Source: Bretschneidera sinensis (lineage: Eukaryota; Streptophyta; Magnoliopsida; Brassicales; Akaniaceae). From it: DNA of 64,000 nt. Positions within the stretch are counted from its first letter, which is position 1. The number at the start of each line of letters is the position of its first letter. This document shows positions 54,800 to 64,000 of this stretch, piece after piece. The stretch lies in NCBI GenBank assembly GCA_023935145.1, contig CM043705.1, forward strand, positions 17,882,501-17,946,500, given 5' to 3'. Made by a program: the position numbers and the translations under genes. The notes under the pieces are model-generated. The model was not told where the DNA came from. It saw only the letters and a program-made list of their open reading frames with translations, and ran no database searches.

Positions 54800-55523
54800 A
54801 TAAAAGAATGCATTTTGGCTCAAAAATTAAGGGTATTGAACCACATTTCTCTCATTACAAAAATAGGTTTCTCAATACTGTCAAAAGCTCTACAATTTCT
54901 TTCATTTCAAACTAACCAAAAGATCGAAAGAGGAATCATTGAGTAAGCCTTCTTAAGACTTTTAGAAGCCTTAAAACCGATGCAAGCCCAAATTTCATCT
55001 CTCACGAAGCCGGCAAAAATCCAAGAGATGCCCAACACCTTGTAAGCCATTTAACATAGCTCCCGCCGAAGAACACTCCAGCAAAAGATGGAAAAATGAC
55101 TCGCGACAACCTTTGCAAATAAAAAAACCGATTCACTATGAACCCCATAGCGCCAAATGATCTTCCACGGAAAAACGAAAGACCCATCCGAAGCAAACTC
55201 TTCCAAAAGGACCTTGTAAAAAGTTTTTACCTCAAAACCTTTGCTTGGGCTATCCCTTCAGAAAATCGTATCCTACTTAGAAAGGTCAAAATTGAAGCTA
55301 TGCAAAAATTTCAAGAAGCTCTCCCCTATCTCAACCTCCCAATCATGAACATTACAAACAAAAGAGAAATCTCACGTAATGCTACCATTGGACAAAGAGA
55401 GGCAAAAAGAAATAAGGGCTTCTTTATCCCCCACAATGGTAAAAATCTCAGAAAAATGTCTTTAAGATGAGAGTTCCCAAACCATGAGTCGAGCCAAAGG
55501 CAAGTTCTCCTTGCCTTGCCCAC
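54800..55523 (-). pseudogene. LINE ORF2 C-terminal remnant
   Basis: KARRTCLWLDSWFGNSHLKD (about 55517-55458) is the W-x-D-x-W segment typical after plant LINE reverse transcriptase. A zf-RVT-like part (VIFPSFAGVFFGGSYVK) lies at 55196-55002. Stops and frame changes separate the pieces. Confidence 0.65.
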
Positions 55524-55536
55524 TGAGATAGATAGA

Positions 55537-56476
55537 CTAGGACAAAAGTCCTCCCATCCATTCTGAATCCACTTCCAAAATCCAACACCATAAACAAGGA
55601 GACTCCGGCGATAACTCCGACCGAATCTCTCCGGGCAAGGCTGAACCAGCTTCGCCGGTCATAGATGCTCTACCCTGCACCTTCGCTGCCGTCACTGTCA
55701 GAATTCGAGTGGCTAAATCAATGGGCGGCCCAAACCGGGTTGCTATCCATTTCCTTTTGAAATCGGTGTTGGGCTTAAACTTACCAGAATTGCCCAACTC
55801 ACCAGCTTTCCTCATGAGGCCCGTACGAGGCCCAAATCCTTCTTGCCTGCCCTAGATACCATTTTGCTCAGGTCCAGACCCATCTTATCCTTCTCCTTTG
55901 CAGCGCCCAACAGGTTTGAATTCAAATTCAAACTCTGTTCTGCCACAACAGCCTTAACTGACACATCTGCCACAACAGCCTTCTTCCTCACACTATCATC
56001 TCTCTCCAAAACAGCATCTCTGAAACTGCTAAAATTAGATTCAAGCAAGAAAGAACCACTTAAAGAGAGACCACAATGAGCGCAGCAACCCTTTAAAGAA
56101 AAGCATCTCTCATTAGACAAAGAATCAGGGGAGATATGGGGAGCATGTCTGTTAACATAGGAAGGCGTCACCAAAGAATTCTTTTTTGGGAGAATAACGG
56201 CAATCAGCTCTTTACAAACCTGTAAATGCGCCACCAACCCCCAATGGCAGCACCTGGAAAAATCACCAGCTTGGACCCATCCTGCCTAATTTCAGAGAGA
56301 TAGAAATCTACCCTTTCTATTTCTGTGCAGCCCCAAAACCAGAGATTTTCCCTCTCTTCTAAGTCTGTGATTTCAAAAATGATCTCCCTTTTCAAACCAG
56401 ACCTCATACCACGATTCAAGAAATCAATCAAGATCTTTCTTTTCCAAAAAAAATTAGGTCCTCTTGCCAAGACCAT
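55537..56476 (-). pseudogene. LINE ORF1-like remnant
   Basis: Frames at 56476-56204 (LEERENLWFWGCTEIERVDF; GAAIGGWWRIYRFVK), 56237-55812 and 55815-55537 together look like the N-terminal protein of plant LINEs, which binds nucleic acid. A Cys-His pattern (CCAHCGL) is near 56085. Frame changes break it. Confidence 0.6.
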
Positions 56477-56770
56477 TTTTCAGTTATTCTCAACTAATCA
56501 TTCCATTTTCCCTCGATGAAAAAGTCAAAAGATTTCTGCTCCACCCAAAGAAAGCGCTTGAAACCAGAATGAGGAACAAGATTAGAAGGACTCATGATTC
56601 AGAGCATACAAGCTTGCAAACCAGAGAAAAAGCAAAACCAGAGCATACAAGATACATTCCTGTTATATTCTAATCGAAGATCCCTATACCCTATGCATCA
56701 AAGGTTTTATTATTCTTTATGAAAATGTAAATGAATCTTTTTTGCCTTTTCTCAAGATGTATCTAAATCT

Positions 56771-57763
56771 TAACCCTTGATCCTTTAAGTGATGATGTGT
56801 ATTTGTATTATTTAAATAAAAGGAGATATCTTTGATAGAGGGGTAAAAGATGGAAACTAGACCCCGAAATACCCAATAAAACGCACAGTTATTTTAAAAC
56901 ACTTGAAACTCACCAAAAGCACCCCATATCTTAAATCTAGTTTAAGAGTAGAATTTTATATATTTGTATATAGATATCTATATCATTAATAAAACCAGAA
57001 CACCCTTTTATCAATGCTATTAACAAAGGCCAAACACTTTTTTGTGTCTACTCTAATAAAATATCAACTTCTATTTAGCAACTATAGATTTAGCAAACTA
57101 TCATGGGAAAAAATGTCATAAAAACACACTACAACTTCATTCTCATGGCACGTTCGTAACTTCCATCTAAAATCTATCGCTTGCAATAAAGACACCTATG
57201 TTTGTATCCCACCTAAACTCTTATCACTTGCAACTTCCTTAAACCCACTCAGATTTGTGTGCAACAAGCCAAGCCACAAATCAATTTTCTCTTTTAAACC
57301 ATATTCCCTAAATTAGTTACATCTTATGATATCTCAAATTTATCATAATTCTCAGTTCTTTTTTCCCATTCTTCTTCTCTAATCAATTATAATCTTCTAC
57401 GGTTGAATATATGGGTTTGGGGTCTAAACTGGAATTGAACTCAAAATTGGTGATGGGACCTGGTGTAGGTGATGGTACATCTACGAAGGTAAGCAAAGGT
57501 TGTTCTCAATTGTCTCTTTCTCATATGGTCCATTGATATGTATTTGGATTTTCTTTTCCATTTACTGTATTTGAATCTTGAGAAGTTAGCAATTTTACAA
57601 TCTAAAACATCAAACAAAGTATAAGATTTGATAGGTTTCCCTTCTCCCCCAGGTTATCCTCCCTCTCAATTGCCCCTTCTCTCTTGCTCTTATCAATCTC
57701 TCTCTATCTGAACTACGAAAACGCTAGTAAGTTTCTATTTAATAGTTTTTTAGTGTTTTTATC
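56771..57763. other. Spacer between LINE and minus-strand Copia
   Basis: AT-rich. A possible short exon-like tract is at 57405-57490 (ATGGGTTTGGGGTCTAAACT, then AAGGTAAGC donor-like), but the frame is not recognised. It joins 62587 once the Copia (TTATC target repeat) is removed. Confidence 0.4.
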
Positions 57764-57939
57764 TATTGAATTTAAAAGAAGAAGTGAGACAATACAAAGA
57801 GGAGAATTGTATTGAATTGTGTGATTTGCTTACAAGGGAGCTATCATATTTATACAAACCAATAGGAGAGAAAAAGTTATACACAACTAATGTGAGACTA
57901 AACTAACTAAGCAATAACCAAGCTATACATAATCTAACA
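57764..57939 (-). mobile_element. 3' LTR of the minus-strand Copia
   Basis: 176 bp next to the purine tract. Its outer end reads TATTGAA where the partner has TGTTGAA, a change in the terminal dinucleotide. Confidence 0.9.
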
Positions 57940-57952
57940 GCCCCCCTCAAAC

Positions 57953-60775
57953 TCAAGGTGGAGTACGAGAAACCAACTTGAGTTTGGAAACAAGATCACG
58001 AAAACGCCCTAGAGGATGTGACTTGGTAAAGATGTCTGCGAACTGATCCTTGGATGTGACAGAATGAAGCTGTAGAGAGCCCTGAAGGAGATGATGATGG
58101 ACAAAATGACAATCAATCTCAATAAGTTTGGTATGTTCATGAAACACATCATTATGAACAATCTGAATAGCACTCCTATTGTCACAGTATACAGGAGTGG
58201 CAGCAGAAAGTGATACACCCATATCTTGTAACAACCATCGCAACCAAATAAGCTCAGATGTAGTGTCAGCCAAAGCATGATATTCTGCCTCAGTACTAGA
58301 TCGAGCAACAATAGTTTGTTTCTTACTACGCCAAGAGATAAGAGAGGTGCCAAGTAGGAAACAATAACCTGTGGTAGAACGAGGATCTGTAGGATCACCT
58401 GAACAATCTGCATCGGTATAAGCACACAACTGAAGAGGAGACCGAGAGGAGAAAAAGAGCCCATGAAACAGTGTCCCCTTTAGATAATGAAGGATGCGAA
58501 GAACATCAACAAAATGAGAAGAGCGAGGGGCAGCCATAAACTGACTCACCTGATAGACAACATACGAGATATCATGTCGAATAACAGTAAGGTAGACAAA
58601 ACTGCCAACCAAATGTCGATACAAAGTAAAATCACGAAGAAGTTCGCCATCATGAGGTGTAAGACGAGCATTAAGCTTAGTTAGTGTGTCAACAACCTTA
58701 CTGTATGTGAGATTTGCCCGAGAAAGCATATTAGAGATATATTTGGCTTGTGTCAAATAATAACCATCAGAAGAAGATGAAATCTCAAGACCAAGAAAAT
58801 AGATGAGAGGATCAAGATCTTTCATCTCAAATTGTTGACTAAGAAACTATTTAAGTTCCTGAATACCAATGGGATCATCCCCGATGATAATCATGTCATC
58901 AACATATAACAGAAGAAATATGATGCCCCAGTCTGTGCGACGAACAAACAAAGCTGAATCATAGGAGCTTATGGAATATCCAAGGCTAGACACAGTGTTG
59001 CTAAACTTAGCAAACCATACTCGAGGAGCCTGCTTAAGTCCATATAGAGCTCGATGAAGATGACATACCTTGTTTGTTGGATTAGATAGTCCAGGAGGTG
59101 GCTACATATAGACTTCTTCACTAAGATCACCATTAAGGAATGCATTTTTAACATCCATTTGAAAAAGTGACCAATGGTGAGAGGCTGCAACAGCCAGCAA
59201 AGCACACACAGAAGATAGATGAGAAACTGGAGCAAAGGTCTCCTCATAGTCCACACCATACTCATGAGTAAAACCCTTGGCAACAAGTCGAGCTTTGTAC
59301 CTGTCAACAGTACCATTTGAACAAGTCTTAATTTTGTAAACCCACTTACTACCAACCACAGACTTTCCAGGAGACAAGTCAACCAAATCTCATGTATTAT
59401 TCTTGTGTAAAGCATCAAGTTCCTCTTTCATCACAGTCTGCCAAAAAATGTTAGTGGAAGCCTCACGATAGGAGTGGGGCTCATGTAAAGTAGCTAAAGC
59501 ATGAAAGTAATGAAAATCCTGAAGATGGGATGGAAGAGATCTTACTCTGGTGGATCAGCGAAGGTCTGCAGTAGAAGTGTGAACATGATCCTCATATGTA
59601 ACAGACCCTGGGGGGCTCAGGTGAAACGACGTCGAGAGTATCAAGTGGAGTGGAATCGAGAGTATTTGGTGAGGGAGACTCGGGCAAGATATCACTAATG
59701 TGAGTAAGAGAAATATGAGTCTCCATAAGTGTGGTAAAAGGAGGAAAAGATGGCATGTTGAATTTTCCAATTTCATGAAATAGTCTATGCTCCTAGAAAA
59801 CTACATGACGAGAGATGCGAAGACGACGAGACACAGGATCATAACAGTGATAGCCTTTTTGTCCCATTCCATATCCAAGAAAGCAACACATCTGAGAACA
59901 AGGCTCGAGTTTGGTGCGCTCATGGGGTTGGAGTAAAACAAAACAAGCAGAACCAAAAACACGAATATGGTGATATGAAGGAATAGATCCAAACAACCAC
60001 TCGTAAGGAGTGCAATTATCAAGGATAGGGGTAGGCAACCTATTGATCCTGTTGACAGCCGTGAGAATGGTTTCACCCCAAAATGGAGTAGGAACATATG
60101 TGAAAATAAGGAGGGTGAGAACAGTGTCTTAATATGCCTAAGTTTACGTTCAGCTCGACCATTTTGTTGTGAAGTACCAGGACATGACAAGTGAGGAACA
60201 GTGTCATAATTTTTTAGGATGGCTTGAAAAGTATGTTGAGTATATTCTAAAGCATTATCATAACGAAAAGCTTTGATGGGTTTTGAAAATTGGGTTTCAA
60301 CCATTTTGGCAAAAGTACGATAAATATCCAATAATTTAGAATGAGATTTCATTAAAAAAACTCAAGTGTAACGAGAGAAATCATTAACAAAAATTACAAA
60401 ATAGCGTGAACCACTCATACTAGCAACAGGAGAAGGTTCCCAAACATCAAAACGAATTCAATCAAACGAAGAGTAGCATGAGACTCACTATTATTAAAAG
60501 GCAAAACCGGCTGTTTTCCAAGTTGACACGAAATACAATCAAAAGAACTTTTAGACACTGACCCTAACAAGCCCTTTAAGGCTAAAAGTTATACCTGAGA
60601 TATAGATGCATGACTAAGATGTGAATGCCAAAGTGCAAGGGATGGTGGTGACAAGAAGGCAACAGTAGAGACGTTGGAAGCGGGAAGGTGTAAGGATGAG
60701 AGTTCGAACATGCGCCCAATTCTATGCCCAATCCCAAAGGTCTGACCGGTATGAGGATCCTGCACATTCACACCA
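57953..60775 (-). pseudogene. Protease-end, integrase, RT and RNase H remnant of the minus-strand Copia
   Basis: From the minus strand: GAG-pre-integrase (LALWHSHLSHASIS, about 60645-60600); integrase (FAKMVETQFSKPIKAFRYDNALEY; CPGTSQQNGRAERKLRHIK, 60352-60130; IRVFGSACFVLLQPHERTK); RT ([32 protein letters not shown], 59355-59260; [35 protein letters not shown], about 58800); RNase H (TDADCSGDPTDPRSTTGYC; RSSTEAEYHALADTTSELIW; ADIFTKSHPLGRF), ending at 57953. Stops and frame changes occur within and between domains, for example between 60130 and 60038, and around 59100. The RNase H frame (58825-57953) is the best preserved part. Confidence 0.87.
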
Positions 60776-61023
60776 GAAAAGTCAAAGACAAGTCTACATC
60801 CATGTTCACATATTTGCCCAACGGAAAGAAGATTATAGGATAATTAGGGCACATGAAAAACTTCAGGAATAGAAAGAGAATGACAATTGATGGTGTCTAT
60901 AGTTTTAACAGTCATAGTAGAGCCATCAGCTATGCGACTGAATGAGGAATGAGGTGAAGGTGTAGATGTGGTAAATGAAGCTGGGAAAGGTGTCATATAG
61001 TTACAACAAGCGGAATCAAAAAG

Positions 61024-62079
61024 CTAAGGGGCAGAATTACCTGGCAGGACTAAGAGGGCAGAGGAAGATGCATTACCAGAATGAGATTGGATGACCTGAT
61101 TAACTATTACCTCGCAGTTAGCTGCAGATAAGGTGACAGTAGATCCTGATGACCCGTCAGGGGGTGCAACTGAATGTGAAGTTGTAGCTGCAGATGGATA
61201 TGGAACAACTATAAAGAGAGTGCTCTCAGGATGAGCAACTGCTGCAGTGGGAGCATTAGATCTTCCCTTTTGCCAACATTTATCAATAGTGTGCCCTCGA
61301 CGTTTACAATAACGAAAGAAATTGTTGTCGCGAGGCTTAGGAGGAGGTTGAGGGGAATCGAACCTGTTAGAGTGCTCTAGTTGAAATGATGAAGAACTAG
61401 ATAATGGAGCAGCCAACACTGAAGGACTATGTTGAAAGTGCATGATCTGTGATCTACTTTCTGCACGAACAAGTTCAAATATGGCATTGTCCAAAGTAGG
61501 AAGAGGAGAGTGATGTAAAAGTTGCACACGAATAGGCTCAAAATCATCACGTAATGCCATAAGAAAATGGTGAAGACGATTTTGATCCCTTCGTTCAGCA
61601 TACATTTTGGCATTTGTAGGATCCTTCCAAATAGGATTAGAGAGATCAATTTGGTTCCATAAGAATTGCATGCGAGCAAGAAAATTATTAATACTCTGCC
61701 CCGGTTCTTGTTTCAGACAAAAGAGCTCAAACAGAAGCTAATATTCTCGAGCACCATCAACAGCAGAATAGCGAGAAGCAAGCATATCCCAAGCACCCTT
61801 AGCTTCATCAAAGCTACCAAATAGGGCAGAAATAGATGGAATAGTAGTGTTACGAAACCATATGAGAATTTGATGATGATTACTTTCCCAATCAATGAGA
61901 CGAGTGAGAAGAGCATCATCAGTTTCAGTAGCCCCTTTAACCATCTTCTCGACAGTACCAACCACATAAGACCAAAGCTTACGACTTTTGAGGAAACTTC
62001 GCATAGATTGAGACCAAACAATATAGTTTGTACCATCCAATATAGATTGAACATGATGAAAAATATCTTTTTCTGCCAT
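61024..62079 (-). pseudogene. Gag remnant of the minus-strand Copia
   Basis: Starts MAEKDIFHHVQSILDGTNYIVWSQSM (62079), the usual UBN2-type gag opening. A stop at 61738 is followed by SNPIWKDPTNAKMYAERRDQNRLHHFL in the next open stretch. The CCHC knuckle survives as FRYCKRRGHTIDKCWQKG (about 61311-61258), with the first Cys of the usual pair replaced. The ORF ends at 61024. Confidence 0.82.
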
Positions 62080-62393
62080 TTACAAATGCCAAAAGCACAA
62101 ACATACCACAAAAAATTAAATTCAGGAGAGAAAACTGAGAAGAAAGCATCTGGTCAAATCTGGTCGTCGGTCAATGGTCAACGGTTGATGGAGTGGCGGC
62201 TGAGAAGACGTCGATGGAGAATGAGACTCCGATTATAGTGACGTCGATGGAGAATGAGACTTCTGACTATAGTGATGACCCGACATGTATGAAAAGGATA
62301 TACAAGAAGTTTTTTTTATGTGAAGGATCCACTAATAGACTCAATCACGGAGCATACTCAACTCTTGATATACCGAGAACCACTAAGAACCTA

Positions 62394-62405
62394 GCTCTGA
62401 TACCA
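62394..62405 (-). other. Primer-binding site of the minus-strand Copia
   Basis: GCTCTGATACCA reads TGGTATCAGAGC on the minus strand, directly adjoining the 5' LTR. Confidence 0.88.
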
Positions 62406-62581
62406 TGTTGAATTTAAGAGAAGAAGTGAGACAATACAAAAAGGAGAATTGTATTGAATGATGTGCTTTGCTTACAAGGGAGCTATCCTATTTATACAAA
62501 CCAATAGGAGAGGCAAAGCTATACACAACCAATGTGGGACTAAACTAACTAAGCAATAACTAGGCTATACATAATCTAACA
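62406..62581 (-). mobile_element. 5' LTR of the minus-strand Copia
   Basis: 176 bp next to the primer-binding site, with canonical TG...CA ends. Confidence 0.9.
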
Positions 62582-62586
62582 TTATC

Positions 62587-62875
62587 AATGAAAGTCTGCC
62601 TCAACTGCAACTCATATTTATTTCAAAATTCGATAGTTGCGATCCCTATGGTTCTCTCTGGCTCCTCCTACTCTTTTACTCTTATCATTGTCCAATTATC
62701 ATAGACCACATTGAAGGTAGCCATAAAACAATCTAGAAAGAAGATTAACATATGATGAACGAAGAAAATTTGCATATAAGTTTTATGTTTTTTCTTTTTA
62801 AGTTTTTTCCTGTTTTTCAGTGGCACTATTATAGATGGAGAATTAATATTTATTATTTTTTATGTGAATGATCAG
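62587..62875. other. Spacer before the TL29 relic
   Basis: Continues the sequence left of 57759. Pyrimidine-rich stretches near 62650-62700 and a T-rich tract ending TGAATGATCAG before 62876 could be an intron end. Confidence 0.4.
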
Positions 62876-64000
62876 GGTGTTATACGTTGCAAGAAGATTG
62901 AAATTGATATTATTGTGGTTTCCACTGAAGAGATATTTTCAAATACTTTGGTGCCATCATTGGCATGGTAAGAACAATATTTCTTTCTCTTTCCACTCCA
63001 ATGGTATAATGTAGCATAGTAGTAATGTTTTGTATTATACATAATTGTTTCTTTCTCAGTTCTACTTTGATTTATTTTATAAAGAAGTAGGGAAGAGACT
63101 AAATATATGCTTCTAATTGTGTCTCGGTTCCTCACTTAAACATTGCATCTTGCTGAGTTTACTTCAGTTTCATCTGGTTAGAGTTACTTAAGCAGAAACT
63201 GAGTTTGTAATTATTTTTCAAAATAGATTTATATGATGAATCCCTCTGTAATATAAAGTTTATACTGGTTTTGGTAAAGATTTGTGTTATTCAAAGATGA
63301 TATAAATCATGCTTTCATGGTTCCCACATACTTTTATAATTGAAATTGTGCCTATGAGATAATCAAGGTGGGTACCATTATGTGATGATGAGTTTCTTCC
63401 AGTCATGATTTCTTAGCTAAGGATTAATAAGCTTATATCCATTTGTTGGAACAGCCATTCCTGCCTGATTTGATACAACGTAGACAGCGTCCTAAATTTC
63501 AATATAAGTTCTCAAAAATTACTTTTTTCATGTTTGAATCACCAATAGCTTGCTTATTTGAGTTTTACTTTTTTTAAAAAAAATATTAGAGGAAGTTTTT
63601 ATAAAACTATAAAGGTAAATTTGAATTTCATGTATACAAGGACCAGATATAAAGATGTATGTTAATTCATAATCCTTTCAATGTGCCATGTCTTCAATCT
63701 TTTCTCTCTTCATTAATTTTAGGGAAATCCAGATCTTATCCCGTCCATACTTTCTTTGACATTGAATGATGCCATGACTTACAACAAGGTCAGATTACAA
63801 CCTTTGCCATTTGAAATTTAATGTGGATGCTATGAACTTCCTTTTAATTTGTTATGAAAACAAGAAATACACTGATACAATGATGATCAATTTTGTAGGC
63901 TGCAAAATCCAGGGGCCTAACCATGTATCATTAATAACAATATTGAATTTTCATTTATAAATTCACTTTACAATTGAATAAAGAATAAAACTACACATTT
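62876..64000 (+). pseudogene. TL29: Thylakoid-lumen TL29/APX4-like gene relic, 5' part, continues beyond the window
   Basis: Exon-like pieces, in order: 62876-62967 (GVIRCKKIEID, tentative match to the transit-peptide region); 63452-63508 (DLIQRRQRPKFQYK, like the conserved start of mature TL29); 63723-63788 (GNPDLIPSILSLTLNDAMTYNK, 22 codons, AG before and GT after); and 63899 onward (AAKSRG, where a one-base loss breaks the expected SGGPNG frame and leads to a stop at about 63932). The family consists of ascorbate-peroxidase-like proteins of the thylakoid lumen without normal peroxidase activity. The second exon has lost its usual end and donor, so the gene looks decayed. The identification rests mainly on the third and second pieces. 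Confidence 0.72.

Larger units (their letters stand above)
54684..56755 (-). mobile_element. Minus-strand LINE with large internal deletion and 15-bp target duplication
   Basis: The target repeat GATGTATCTAAATCT is at 54669-54683 and 56756-56770. The 3' end is an A-rich tail (poly-T at about 54684-54692 on this strand). From the minus strand: a 5' region, ORF1-like frames (56476-55540), then a jump into the ORF2 C-terminal region (about 55523-54800). The endonuclease and reverse transcriptase cores are missing. Confidence 0.85.
57764..62581 (-). mobile_element. Minus-strand Copia element, 4.8 kb, structurally complete, coding region broken
   Basis: LTRs of 176 bp lie at 62406-62581 (5' on the minus strand) and 57764-57939 (3'). 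The target repeat TTATC is at 57759-57763 and 62582-62586. The primer-binding site is at 62394-62405 and the purine tract (GAGGGGGGC on the minus strand) is next to 57940. I count about 14 differences between the LTRs, so it is clearly older than the Copia at 32045. A TATA-type sequence GTATAAATA is at about 62489-62497. Confidence 0.93.

Noticed and set aside
62193..62411. 72-codon plus-strand ORF
   Set aside because: Lies in the untranslated leader and 5' LTR of the minus-strand Copia, antisense to it; its repeats (GTCGATGGAGAATGAGAC) are leader repeats.

Overview
This is nuclear DNA of a flowering plant, most likely a eudicot. Two intron-bearing relics of plant-specific genes show it: a mitochondrial CGFS glutaredoxin (GRXS15 type) and a thylakoid-lumen TL29/APX4 protein. 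Everything else that can be identified is plant-type transposon (Copia of several lineages, Athila/Tat and chromodomain Gypsy, LINEs, a hAT-like element, a MITE) or unassigned spacer. No intact host gene, tRNA, rRNA or CRISPR was found. Nearly all long ORFs belong to retrotransposons, and most are broken.

Layout. 1-859: minus-strand LTR of Copia family A. 860-4978: 3' half of an Athila-like Gypsy, cut by insertion of a family A element in its 3' LTR. 4979-17707: the family A Copia (Tork-like). Its gag was split by a SIRE-like Copia at 6074-13712 with target duplication AGAAG, and its 3' end is replaced by an inverted copy of its own RNase H region (hairpin arms 17280-17529 and 17708-17951). 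17952-21846: spacer with a 638-bp hAT-like element. 21847-26832: GRXS15 relic. Six exons add up to exactly 170 codons but carry two nonsense codons and a lost glutathione-binding lysine. Its introns hold a truncated retroposon and a LINE fragment that itself contains a MITE. 28810-30250: Tat-type Gypsy gag/protease remnant.

30260-51330: about 5 kb of higher-GC sequence without transposon signatures, possibly organelle-derived. It is split by three insertions with perfect target duplications: a young Copia (32045-37420, GATAC), a chromodomain Gypsy (38999-48656, CTCAT) and a family A solo LTR (49765-50598, ACAAC). 51973-52564: a 592-bp mini LTR element (GGTTC). 52708-54495: a chromovirus-type solo LTR (TCATA). 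54684-56755: a minus-strand LINE with a 15-bp target duplication. 57764-62581: a minus-strand Copia (TTATC). 62876-64000: the TL29/APX4 relic, running off the window.

The genes do not form a pathway. The window is a layered insertion record whose order can be read from target duplications. The youngest element is the Copia at 32045-37420: its two LTRs differ at two sites by eye and its 1329-codon frame is open almost to the end. I found no clearly new biological system. The most unusual items are the long inverted repeat that replaced an LTR, arrays of transcription-factor-like motifs inside retrotransposon control regions (TTGAC cluster, ACGT/TGACG repeats, CCAGTCGACTGG palindromes), and the split gag whose frame resumes exactly across the SIRE insertion.
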